Shown here: positions 18,516 through 24,771 of the stretch, in pieces | Layout of the letters: every line of letters starts with the position of its first letter | How positions within the stretch are numbered: the first letter of the stretch is position 1 | Source: CAYOZN01 sp964408455 | Lineage (GTDB): Bacteria; Planctomycetota; Phycisphaerae; UBA1845; UTPLA1 | DNA: 32,464 nucleotides | Assembly: GCA_964408455.1 (NCBI GenBank) | Contig: CAYOZN010000041.1 | Coordinates: 1-32,464, forward strand | Reading direction: 5' to 3' | Position numbers and translations under genes: made by a program | Notes under the pieces: generated by a model | Seen by the model: only the letters and a program-made list of their open reading frames with translations | Database searches by the model: none | What the model was told of the DNA's origin: nothing

Positions 18516-19031
18516 TCACCGCTCCTCCACCAACCCACGCATAGACTCTCGGAGCTTACTGATGCCGGCGTGCAACCGTCGCGATACCTCGGCTGCGCTG
18601 CAGCCAAGGATGTCTTTTACATCGTTGCCGGACATGCCTTCGGCGATCCGGAGTAACAGGACAATCCGCGTCTTGTCGGGTAGCGACGCAAGATGCGTGG
18701 CGAATGCCTGGTGATTCTCGAAGCTCTCCGGCTCATCGTCGGCTTGCACACCCAAACAAGAGCTCGCGTCCATCACCTTTCGTCTTTCTCGTTGCGTTCG
18801 GCGCAAGACCTGAAGGCATTCGTTTACAACTACTCTGAACAGCCAGGACTTGAGGAATTCCGGTTCCCTCGGCAGTGACGCGTGCGACCATGCTTTCAAC
18901 ATGGCCTGCTGGCAGGCATCCTCGGCAAGGTGCAAATCACGCGTGATTCCGCACGCCGTTCGATAAAGTCGCGAGCGATGCGCCTGCCATGTAGCGACGA
19001 GAAGTTGCTGTTTCAGGTCTTGTGGAGTCAT
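18516..19031 (-). CDS. ECF sigma-70 factor, operon head
   Basis: The protein has 171 residues. Region 2 runs from about 10 to 85, with YRTACGITRDLHLAEDACQQ and SWLFRVVVNEC for -10 recognition. Region 4 (about 110-165) includes LLLRIAEGMSGNDVKDIL and CSAAEVSRRLHAGISKLRE, a complete helix-turn-helix for -35 binding. The length is normal for a minimal ECF factor. The frame is open to 19076; ATG 19031 (MTPQDLKQQLL) is preferred because it begins the domain and has a GGTGGG stretch just upstream. It heads the operon with the anti-sigma-like and CsgG genes and probably controls it. Unlike the broken sigma gene at 9350-9988, this one looks intact and belongs to a different ECF group. Confidence 0.85.
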   Translation of the reverse strand: MTPQDLKQQLLVATWQAHRSRLYRTACGITRDLHLAEDACQQAMLKAWSHASLPREPEFLKSWLFRVVVNECLQVLRRTQRERRKVMDASSCLGVQADDEPESFENHQAFATHLASLPDKTRIVLLLRIAEGMSGNDVKDILGCSAAEVSRRLHAGISKLRESMRGLVEER

Positions 19032-19070
19032 TCGCCCACCAGGGTGAAGGCGCCACGTCTGGCGAGCACC

Positions 19071-19082
19071 CATCATATGATG
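19071..19082. promoter_or_regulatory. Palindrome and possible -10 upstream of the sigma operon
   Basis: CATCATATGATG is a perfect 12-bp palindrome 40 bases upstream of the ECF sigma start. On the minus strand it contains TATGAT, a fair -10 hexamer, but no good -35 lies 16-18 bases upstream. It may be an operator, a promoter element, or both. Confidence 0.35.
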
Positions 19083-19175
19083 CCGACCGCGCGAAATTTT
19101 TCATATTCGCGGACAAAAAGGTCGCTCGCGAGCAGGAGCGCCGCCAGAATGCGTTCTTAGGCCGCGCTCCAGAAG

Positions 19176-19196
19176 GGCGTGGTTCGAACCCGCGCC
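19176..19196 (+). other. tRNA T-arm-like hairpin
   Basis: A 7-bp stem (GGCGTGG/CCGCGCC, one G-T pair) encloses the loop TTCGAAC, so the 5-bp T-arm core is 19178-19194. No full cloverleaf can be drawn around it. It may be a scar of another tRNA 3' end near the island's right edge. The rest of 19083-19238 shows no gene. Confidence 0.3.
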
Positions 19197-19238
19197 GGAA
19201 GGGTATTGTTACTGATGAACTCCTCGGGCATGTCGGCG

Positions 19239-19589
19239 CTACAGATGCCCAGCATCCACCTCGCACTGCTCAAATGGCGCGACGATTCGCAGGACCGCCT
19301 CCCGAATCTCCGCCGGCAGGCGAGCCCACGTTTGCACCACCACAATTAGGCCCATTTTCGGGTCAAAACCCCCTGTGAAATCACGTCCATTTGCAGCGCA
19401 TGACCCGGTGTGCGATTCACCTTCGCTTTGATCAATACTTATCGCGCCGGTATTTGCGGCCTCCGAAGCCGAAGGTTGCAGGTTCGACGCCTGCCGGGGA
19501 CGTGACACTTCTGGTGAAACTGCTTCAAACCGGCCGCGATTTTTCGGCCCCTCCCTGGTCAGTTTGCTCGGGTGTTGGCGATATGCTGA
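19239..19589 (-). pseudogene. Stranded integrase C-terminal tail spanning the right att repeat
   Basis: A 117-codon open frame runs from after a stop at 19590-19592 to TAG at 19239-19241. It reads EVSRPRQASNLQPSASEA across the right repeat, in exactly the frame the integrase uses across the left repeat. It then continues for 72 residues (ANTGAISIDQ... LIVVVQTWARLPAEIREAV...EVDAGHL), ending in a probable amphipathic helix. In the circular form of the island the integrase frame would enter this tail, giving about 427 instead of 360 residues. About 26 codons upstream of the repeat (...RGRFEAVSP) are also open and weakly resemble the integrase just before its repeat, so a fossil 3' end of a second integrase is an alternative. 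No stand-alone gene is likely. Confidence 0.5.
19457..19511 (+). repeat. Right attachment repeat (attR), displaced tRNA-Arg 3' fragment
   Basis: These bases repeat 272-326 in direct orientation with one mismatch (G19489). They carry the anticodon-stem-to-3'-end part of tRNA-Arg but have no 5' half, so they cannot make a tRNA. The following 159 bases to the next gene show no feature I can support. Confidence 0.85.
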
Positions 19590-19670
19590 TTACCACGTCG
19601 ACAGTGGCCTGCGCCACCGCTTAAGGGGGCGCGGCTTTGACGGGGCTGCTATTAATTTCCGACTAGAAAC

Positions 19671-20525
19671 TCAAAACTCGCACCACGGCTGCCCGGTCTC
19701 CTGGTAGCTGAGCAGCGACACGACGCCGGTCGCGCTGGTGCGGAAAGTGTACAGCCGGTGGCAGTCGCAGCCGTCGAAGCAGTCGAGGAATCCGTCGTCG
19801 ACATCCCACCGCCACGCGCCGTTGGCGAGCGGGGTCGGCGTCCAGAACTTGGCACCGCCGATCATGAAGTCGGGTTCGGCAAATTCCACCTCGGGCAGCG
19901 CCTGGTAGACGGACGCCAGGGCCGCGATATTCAACTGCCCGGCCAGCGTGAGCACATACCACACCCCGTTGCCGGACGGAAACAGCACATCTTCGTCGAT
20001 GACCTGGTAATAGGCGTTGAGGCATTGGTAATCGTCGAGCGGCAGGCCGTTGATCACCTTGACGATCAGCCTGTTCGCGGGCCAGGCGGGCGAGTGGATC
20101 GCCGCTGCCAGTGCCGGCGTGTGGGCACGAATTGCGTCCAGATCGGCGTCGATCCTCGCATAGATGTCCGCCGGCACGAGCAGCGGACCGGCGGCGCCCA
20201 GCATCTCGAAACCGATCTGGGCCGCCTCAACATCGGGCAATGCCGGGCCGTAATCGAACAGGGCGATCGCCGGGTCAAGCAAGATGGCGACAAAGCCGGG
20301 CACGTCGGCGCCATTCACTTCGCCGTCGGCATTGGCATCGGCGGCACACATCGCCCGCGGCAGCGCCGAAGCGGGATCGAGCAGCGTTTGAACGAACGCC
20401 GCCACATCATCGATGTCCGGGCTGAAATCGACATTCACGTCCCCCCGGATGCAACAGGTCTGGGCATTGGCGGCTTGCGCCGCGAAGAGCACGGTGAAAG
20501 TCAGCAACGCGCGAACGATCGACAT
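19671..20525 (-). CDS. Secreted protein with dockerin-like repeats
   Basis: ATG 20525 is chosen over the longer frame because AGGAGG lies seven bases upstream and a clear signal peptide follows (MSIVRALLTFTVLFAAQAANA). Mature residues about 30-95 contain two dockerin/EF-hand-like repeats, GDVNVDFSPDIDDVAAFVQTL and ADANADGEVNGADVPGFVAIL, with Asp/Asn calcium ligands. The remaining 190 residues are unrecognised, with a helical stretch and several Cys (CFDGCDCHRLY) near the C-terminus. Such repeats are very common in exported planctomycete proteins and may bind calcium or anchor to partners. It is the first complete gene right of the island and is not obviously part of an operon. Length 284 residues. 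Confidence 0.75.
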   Translation of the reverse strand: MSIVRALLTFTVLFAAQAANAQTCCIRGDVNVDFSPDIDDVAAFVQTLLDPASALPRAMCAADANADGEVNGADVPGFVAILLDPAIALFDYGPALPDVEAAQIGFEMLGAAGPLLVPADIYARIDADLDAIRAHTPALAAAIHSPAWPANRLIVKVINGLPLDDYQCLNAYYQVIDEDVLFPSGNGVWYVLTLAGQLNIAALASVYQALPEVEFAEPDFMIGGAKFWTPTPLANGAWRWDVDDGFLDCFDGCDCHRLYTFRTSATGVVSLLSYQETGQPWCEF

Positions 20526-20614
20526 GAGTATTCCTCCTCTTGTATTAGGTCGTAGGCGCGCTCGGCCCTGCACGCCGCACCATTCTATCGCGCCTGCAGG
20601 CCAATCCCCAGGCT

Positions 20615-20849
20615 TCATCCGCCCATCCGTTGAATCCGGATGCCGGCGATCAACAGCGCTTCACGAACAGCGCGGGCATTGAGCACCGCGTTCGGCGTGT
20701 CGCTGTGCAGGCTGATCATCTGTACATCGAGGACAAGGCCGGCGCCGCCGATGGTCCGAACCTCGCCCTGTGTCGCAATGAGCACGGCCTGCTCTGCCGT
20801 TGATGGCGCGCATGACGGCGCGTTCGACGCAGCGACGCAAAGATACGCC
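20615..20849 (-). pseudogene. pxpA: C-terminal fragment of 5-oxoprolinase subunit A (LamB/YcsF)
   Basis: In the frame ending at TGA 20615-20617 the sequence reads AEQAVLIATQGEVRTIGG, then LDVQMISLHSDTPNAVLNAR, and ends IAGIRIQRMGG. This matches the end of PxpA, where LHGDTPGAV is the hallmark. The first 180 or so residues of PxpA are missing. The frame is continuous upstream into the last recognisable pxpC codons, so a deletion joined the middle of pxpC to the end of pxpA. It has no start codon or ribosome site of its own. Confidence 0.72.
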
Positions 20850-21204
20850 GTACGCCTGCTGAAAGCAGTCCAATCTCCAGCCGTTCACCCGCGTCGATCC
20901 GAAACGGCGCCCACGAGTCGATCGGGTGGACACCGCGCGGGCCGCTGGCGCGAGCCTCGGCCTTGGCGCCGGTGAGAACCGCAACGGCGGCGGCGCAGAA
21001 CTCGAATGTGCCGCCGGTCAGTGTCATCTCGATGGCCGGCGCGCCGTCCGCATTGCCGACGAGGCGATTGCCGGCCCGCAGCGAGAGCGAATCCGCCGCG
21101 CCGCCGCGTCCCACGCCGATCGATGCCCAGCCCGAGCGGCCCAGGTCCTGCACGGTGCTCATCATGCCGGGCTCAAGAATGCGGATGGCGAAGCTGGCGT
21201 CCAT
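20850..21204 (-). pseudogene. pxpC: 5-oxoprolinase subunit C (KipA-like), frameshifted and truncated
   Basis: ATG 21204 begins MDASFAIRILEPGMMSTVQD, followed by LGRSGWASIGVGRGGAADS and LSLRAGNRLVGNADGAPAIE, the N-terminal signature of PxpC/KipA. The start overlaps the end of pxpB by 32 bp, as is usual in this operon. At about residue 115 (LLSAGV) the expected continuation R-(A)-YLCVA is found only after a one-base shift near 20850, and after a few more codons the sequence becomes the end of pxpA. Full-length PxpC has about 300 residues, so roughly two thirds are gone. Confidence 0.75.
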
Positions 21205-21901
21205 CGGCGGGCATGCTACTCGCAGGCGATTGTGAAAGCGCGTCGAATTGCGCCGCGTCGATCGCGACGAACCGCACGCGATCGCCGGCGACGAGCAGTG
21301 ACGGCCGCGGGCGGGCGGCGTCAAACATGACCAGGGGCGTGCGGCCGATCAGTCGCCAGCCGCCGGGCTTAGCGCTGGGATAGACGCCGGTGCGATCTCC
21401 GGCGATGCCGACGCTGCCGGCCGGCACGCGCGGCCGCGGCGAGGCGAGTCGCGGCGTGGCCAGCTGCGCCGGGAGGCCTTCCAGATAAGCAAAACCCGGC
21501 GAGAAGCCAATAAACTGCACAGTGTAGAGGGGCTGGGTGTGGAGCCGGATCATCGTCGGCACGTCAATGCCATGAGTCTGTGCCACCGCCGCGGCATCCG
21601 GCGCGTGCGGCGGCTCGTAACAGACGGGAATACTGACCACGTCGACCTGCCGATCGCCGTCGGCTTGCCGCGCCGCATCGATGGATCGCCTTACCGCACG
21701 CTCGGCCTGCTGCTCATCGAGACCGTCCAGCGCGAACTCGATGACCAGTGTCGCGTATGCCGGCGTCACATCGAGCACGCCCGGCAGTGCGGCGGTGCGA
21801 AGGGCGGCATGAGCGCCATGCACCCGTGCGTGAACATCCGTCACGCTCTGCGAATCAAAGCTGATGCGGAGGTGGCGGTCGGAGACCCAGTCGAGACGCA
21901 T
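21173..21901 (-). CDS. pxpB: 5-oxoprolinase subunit B (KipI-like)
   Basis: PxpB acts with PxpA and PxpC to cleave 5-oxoproline to glutamate at the cost of ATP. The protein from ATG 21901 (MRLDWVSDRHLRISFD) has about 242 residues, the normal length. It carries the family motifs VSIPVCY near residue 100, QFIGFSPGFAYLEGLP, PRPRVPAGSVGIAGDRTG and YPSAKPGGWRLIGRTP. The N-terminal third holds the second typical domain (VTPAYATLVIEF). The coding sequence looks intact, but its two partner genes immediately downstream are broken, so the enzyme cannot form unless copies exist elsewhere. A longer frame to 22057 has no support. Confidence 0.85.
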   Translation of the reverse strand: MRLDWVSDRHLRISFDSQSVTDVHARVHGAHAALRTAALPGVLDVTPAYATLVIEFALDGLDEQQAERAVRRSIDAARQADGDRQVDVVSIPVCYEPPHAPDAAAVAQTHGIDVPTMIRLHTQPLYTVQFIGFSPGFAYLEGLPAQLATPRLASPRPRVPAGSVGIAGDRTGVYPSAKPGGWRLIGRTPLVMFDAARPRPSLLVAGDRVRFVAIDAAQFDALSQSPASSMPADGRQLRHPHS

Positions 21902-21956
21902 GACGTTGTCACCCGGCACCATCGGACTGCGGCATCCGCCCGGCAGCGACCGTTCC

Positions 21957-23543
21957 TTACTCCGACGGCCCCGCGTTCCGCACCGCCGACGAGACGCCTT
22001 CGGCATACTTCCTGAAGTTTTCACGGAACAGGCCTGCGAGCCTGCTTGCCGTCGCATCGTAAGCGCCCTTGTCGGCCCACGTATTGCGAGGCAGCAGAAT
22101 TTCGCCCGGCACGCCGGGGCATGCCGTCACCACGTTGAATCCGAAGACCGGGTCCTTCTGCGTCGAGGCACTCGCGAGCGTGCCGGCGTGGATGCCGTCC
22201 ACGATCGCCCGAGTGTAGGACAGCTTCATCCGCTTGCCGGTGCCGTAGGCCCCGCCGCTCCAGCCGGTGTTGACCAGCCAGACATTCGCCTTGTGCTGCT
22301 GCATCTTGGCCGCAAGCAGCTCGGCATACTTGGCGGGATGCCACACCAGGAAAGGCCCGCCGAAGCACGGGGAGAACGTCGCCGTTGGCTCGGTCACGCC
22401 CACTTCCGTGCCGGCCACCTTGGCGGTGTAGCCGCTGATGAAATGATACATGGCCTGCTCGGCCGACAGGCGGGCCACCGGCGGCAGCACGCCAAAGGCA
22501 TCGCACGTCAGGAAGATAATGTCAGTCGGATGACCCGCCACGCAGGGGATGCGGGCGTTGCGGATAAACTCGATCGGATAGGCGCCGCGGGTGTTCTCGG
22601 TGATGCTCGCGTCGGAAAAGTCCACGTGGCGGCCTTCGTCTTCGAACACCACGTTCTCGAGCACTGCCCCGAACCGCAGCGCCTGGAAGATGTCCGGCTC
22701 GCTCTCCGGCGTCAGGTTGATCGCCTTGGCATAGCATCCGCCCTCGATGTTAAAGATGCCCGACTCCGTCCAGCAGTGCTCATCGTCGCCGACGAGCTGG
22801 CGCTTGGGATCGGCCGACAGCGTCGTCTTGCCGGTGCCCGATAGCCCGAACAGCAGCGACGATCGCCCGGTCTTCGGATCGGCCGTCGCGGAACAATGCA
22901 TGGACAGCACCCCGCGCTTGGGCATGAGGTAGTTCATCACCGTGAACACGCCCTTTTTCATTTCGCCCGCATATTCGGTGCCGAGGATCACCATCTCGCA
23001 ATCCTCGATCGAAAGATCGACGCTGGTCTTCGACGTCATGCCGGTCGTATAGCGATTGGCGGGGAACTGGCCGGCGTTGTAGATCACGTAGTCGGGCTCG
23101 TCATAGGCCGCCAGTTCGTCCGGCGTCGGTCGGATGAGCATGGTGCGCATGAACAGTGCGTGATAGGGCCTTGCGCAGATCACGCGGACCTTTATACGAT
23201 GCGCCGGGTCCCAGCCGGCAAAGCCATCGACGCAGTAGAGCGTGTCCCGGGTGTTGAGATAGTCCTTGGCCCGTTCGCGGTTGACGCAGAAACTCGCCTC
23301 CGGCAGCGGCAGGTTGACCGGTCCCCACCAGACGTCGGCCTCCGATGCTTCCCGCCGCACGATGTGCTTATCCCTGGGCGAGCGTCCTGTCTTGGAGCCC
23401 GAATAGGCGGCGAGGGCGCCCGAATCCGCGATGCTGGAGCCCGGCTCCTTGCGGATGGCTTCTTCGTACAAAATCGAGGCCGGCGCGTTTCGCAGCACGC
23501 GGCTGACGTGAATTCCATGCGGTTCGAGATTAAACACTGTCAT
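21957..23543 (-). CDS. pckA: Phosphoenolpyruvate carboxykinase (ATP)
   Basis: This enzyme converts oxaloacetate and ATP to phosphoenolpyruvate, CO2 and ADP, the first committed step of gluconeogenesis, in the cytoplasm. The length from ATG 23543 is 528 residues, standard for the ATP-dependent family. Visible motifs are SGSKTGRSPRDK (about 48-59), the substrate loop GQFPANRYTTGMTSKTSVD, EMKKG near 194-198, HCSATADPKTGRSS near 216, the kinase loop GLSGTGKTTLSAD (233-245) and DDEHCW (253-258). GGPFLVWHP and NTGWSGGAYGTGKRM follow in the C-terminal half. A GGAGGCG ribosome site lies six bases upstream. Upstream in-frame codons to 23804 are non-coding by appearance. Nothing is missing; the enzyme should be active. 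Confidence 0.96.
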   Translation of the reverse strand: MTVFNLEPHGIHVSRVLRNAPASILYEEAIRKEPGSSIADSGALAAYSGSKTGRSPRDKHIVRREASEADVWWGPVNLPLPEASFCVNRERAKDYLNTRDTLYCVDGFAGWDPAHRIKVRVICARPYHALFMRTMLIRPTPDELAAYDEPDYVIYNAGQFPANRYTTGMTSKTSVDLSIEDCEMVILGTEYAGEMKKGVFTVMNYLMPKRGVLSMHCSATADPKTGRSSLLFGLSGTGKTTLSADPKRQLVGDDEHCWTESGIFNIEGGCYAKAINLTPESEPDIFQALRFGAVLENVVFEDEGRHVDFSDASITENTRGAYPIEFIRNARIPCVAGHPTDIIFLTCDAFGVLPPVARLSAEQAMYHFISGYTAKVAGTEVGVTEPTATFSPCFGGPFLVWHPAKYAELLAAKMQQHKANVWLVNTGWSGGAYGTGKRMKLSYTRAIVDGIHAGTLASASTQKDPVFGFNVVTACPGVPGEILLPRNTWADKGAYDATASRLAGLFRENFRKYAEGVSSAVRNAGPSE

Positions 23544-23619
23544 CGGGCGCCTCCAGCGCGAACTCCTGGCCGTCGCGCAGACGAGCGCGCGGTCGCATGC
23601 AGTTGGATGCAGGGGATTA

Positions 23620-23648
23620 TTTGTAAACCGGCGCCGCCTCAGCAACAA
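23620..23648 (-). promoter_or_regulatory. Possible promoter of pckA
   Basis: On the minus strand TTGTTG (23643-23648) and TACAAA (23620-23625) are 17 bp apart, followed by about 70 bases of leader to the pckA start. The hexamers match the sigma70 consensus only moderately. The 224-bp gap between pckA and the next gene holds no other clear feature. Confidence 0.4.
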
Positions 23649-23767
23649 GAAGCGGGCATGACGGCCTTTGCCAGCCGGCGCGTTCGGTGCCTGTCGGTGG
23701 GGATCAAATCTGGATCGAAGGTCTTTGCCGCACGGTACTTGCGCAGGCCGTTGAGCCGGACCCGGCT

Positions 23768-24538
23768 TTATGGCATATCCGGCTGGTAGCTCCAGCGCCA
23801 CCACGGCTCGGCGAGGGGATGAAGCGAGGAAAGAACGTGGCCGCCGATGAAGGCCACGTTAATGCGATTGCGATGGCGCATGGCGGGGAACCACTGGGTT
23901 CCGCTTTCGTAGATATCCGCCGTTTTGTCGTCGAGAATCGGCGGGGCCGAGTAGAACGGCGTTTGATCCACGGCGGCAGCGGCGGTCCCATTCACGTCAA
24001 AAACGAGGGGCACGTCGGGTTCAAGCAGGATTCGATCGCTCAGGTAAACCGGACCTGGATAAGCCTCGTCGTTGATGTAGCGCGTCCGCGTTTCGAGTCG
24101 CTTGTTGAAGCCGGTACTGACGTTTGCGATCGGCCCGACGGCTCCGGAACTGCAAGGCATGCCTGCCCGCCGCTCGAGCCGGCCGGGCGAGGCCGGGCAC
24201 ATCAAGGGGTGTTCGCGCGTCTGCAAAGGCTCGCGCTCCGACAGACCGCCATCCCAGAACTCGTCCACTTTGTAGATCGACTCCTGGAAATCTTCGAGCA
24301 GAAACACCTTGGCATCGACGTCCGCCAGCGGGCCTCGCTGTGCAGAAGCAGGATCGCAAAAGAGGACGAACTGCTGGGAGACAGTCCGGAACTTCGCGCG
24401 GCACTCGAGGTCCATGGCCGCGTGCCGGCCTGCGCTCATCGCCGGCAGCAGGATCGACAGCAGGAGCGCAATGATAGCGATCACAAGCAACAGCTCTAGA
24501 AGAGTGAACGCAGAAATAGACGATCGTCGATTTTTCAT
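23768..24538 (-). CDS. Type II pseudopilin-like protein (planctomycete H..NVAF..GH type)
   Basis: The N-terminus is a class III signal: a short basic leader (MKNRRSSISA), then FTLLELLLVIAIIALLLSIL, the prepilin methylation and transmembrane helix. The residue before the cleavage site is Ala rather than the usual Gly, which may slow or prevent processing. The C-terminal domain ends in MRHRNRINVAFIGGHVLSSL; the related planctomycete family normally has NVAF.DGHV, so Asp is replaced by Gly here. Length 256 residues. Such proteins are numerous in Planctomycetota and are thought to be exported through a type II-like machine, usually away from gsp operons, as here. The exact role is unknown. The start has only a weak ribosome site (CGGAT). 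Confidence 0.78.
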   Translation of the reverse strand: MKNRRSSISAFTLLELLLVIAIIALLLSILLPAMSAGRHAAMDLECRAKFRTVSQQFVLFCDPASAQRGPLADVDAKVFLLEDFQESIYKVDEFWDGGLSEREPLQTREHPLMCPASPGRLERRAGMPCSSGAVGPIANVSTGFNKRLETRTRYINDEAYPGPVYLSDRILLEPDVPLVFDVNGTAAAAVDQTPFYSAPPILDDKTADIYESGTQWFPAMRHRNRINVAFIGGHVLSSLHPLAEPWWRWSYQPDMP

Positions 24539-24625
24539 GATGATCCGAACACAGCTGGCGGCTCGATGCCAGCGGCCCCATTATACACGCCGGCAACCCA
24601 TTTCATGACCATCGGGCATGAGAAC

Positions 24626-24639
24626 TTTTCCTAGGAAAA
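24626..24639. promoter_or_regulatory. 14-bp perfect palindrome upstream of the pseudopilin gene
   Basis: TTTTCCTAGGAAAA lies about 88 bases before the pseudopilin start and stands out as AT-rich within GC-rich DNA. It is symmetrical enough for a dimeric regulator. No matching second copy was seen in the window. Confidence 0.35.
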
Positions 24640-24704
24640 ATTCCGCACTACGGGTCCATTCAGCCGCCCGCTGAAGTCCGCAGTGCCGCCCGGCATAACG
24701 AAAA

Positions 24705-24719
24705 TGTGCAACTATGCAC
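24705..24719. promoter_or_regulatory. Inverted repeat GTGCA-ACTA-TGCAC
   Basis: A 5-bp inverted repeat (24706-24719, with T24705 in front) lies between two minus-strand genes. The words TGTGCA and TGCAC also occur close to the histidine kinase start near 29258-29272, so this could be a shared site, but the similarity is short. Confidence 0.25.
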
Positions 24720-24741
24720 TGTCAGAACTGCCGGCACAGTC

Positions 24742-24770
24742 GCTCGCCAAAAATTCGCGCGGTGGCGAGC
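24742..24770 (-). terminator. Hairpin after the dockerin-like gene
   Basis: GCTCGCC (24742-24748) and GGCGAGC (24764-24770) form a perfect 7-bp stem two bases after the stop codon of the 24772-26325 gene. The A/T run is in the loop, not after the stem, so it is not a canonical intrinsic terminator. It may instead protect the 3' end. Confidence 0.4.
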
Positions 24771-24771
24771 T

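Larger units (their letters stand above)
272..19511. mobile_element. tRNA-Arg-integrated genomic island (about 19.2 kb)
   Basis: Four observations support an island. There is an intact tRNA at the left boundary and a tyrosine recombinase immediately inside it with its 3' end in the tRNA. The tRNA 3' part is directly repeated at the right boundary (55 bp, one mismatch). The cargo is patchy, with truncated genes beside a large defence-type helicase. Parts of the interior, notably the 11.4-19.0 kb operon, read less GC-rich than the flanks. I see no conjugation or replication genes, so it looks like a non-conjugative element. Several broken genes and a doubtful integrase start suggest partial decay. 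Weak similarity continues beyond the right repeat on the integrase-proximal side, so repeated insertions of related elements at this tRNA are possible. Confidence 0.8.

Noticed and set aside
19170..19203. A full tRNA gene near the island right end
   Set aside because: Only the T-arm can be drawn; no paired acceptor or anticodon stem exists.
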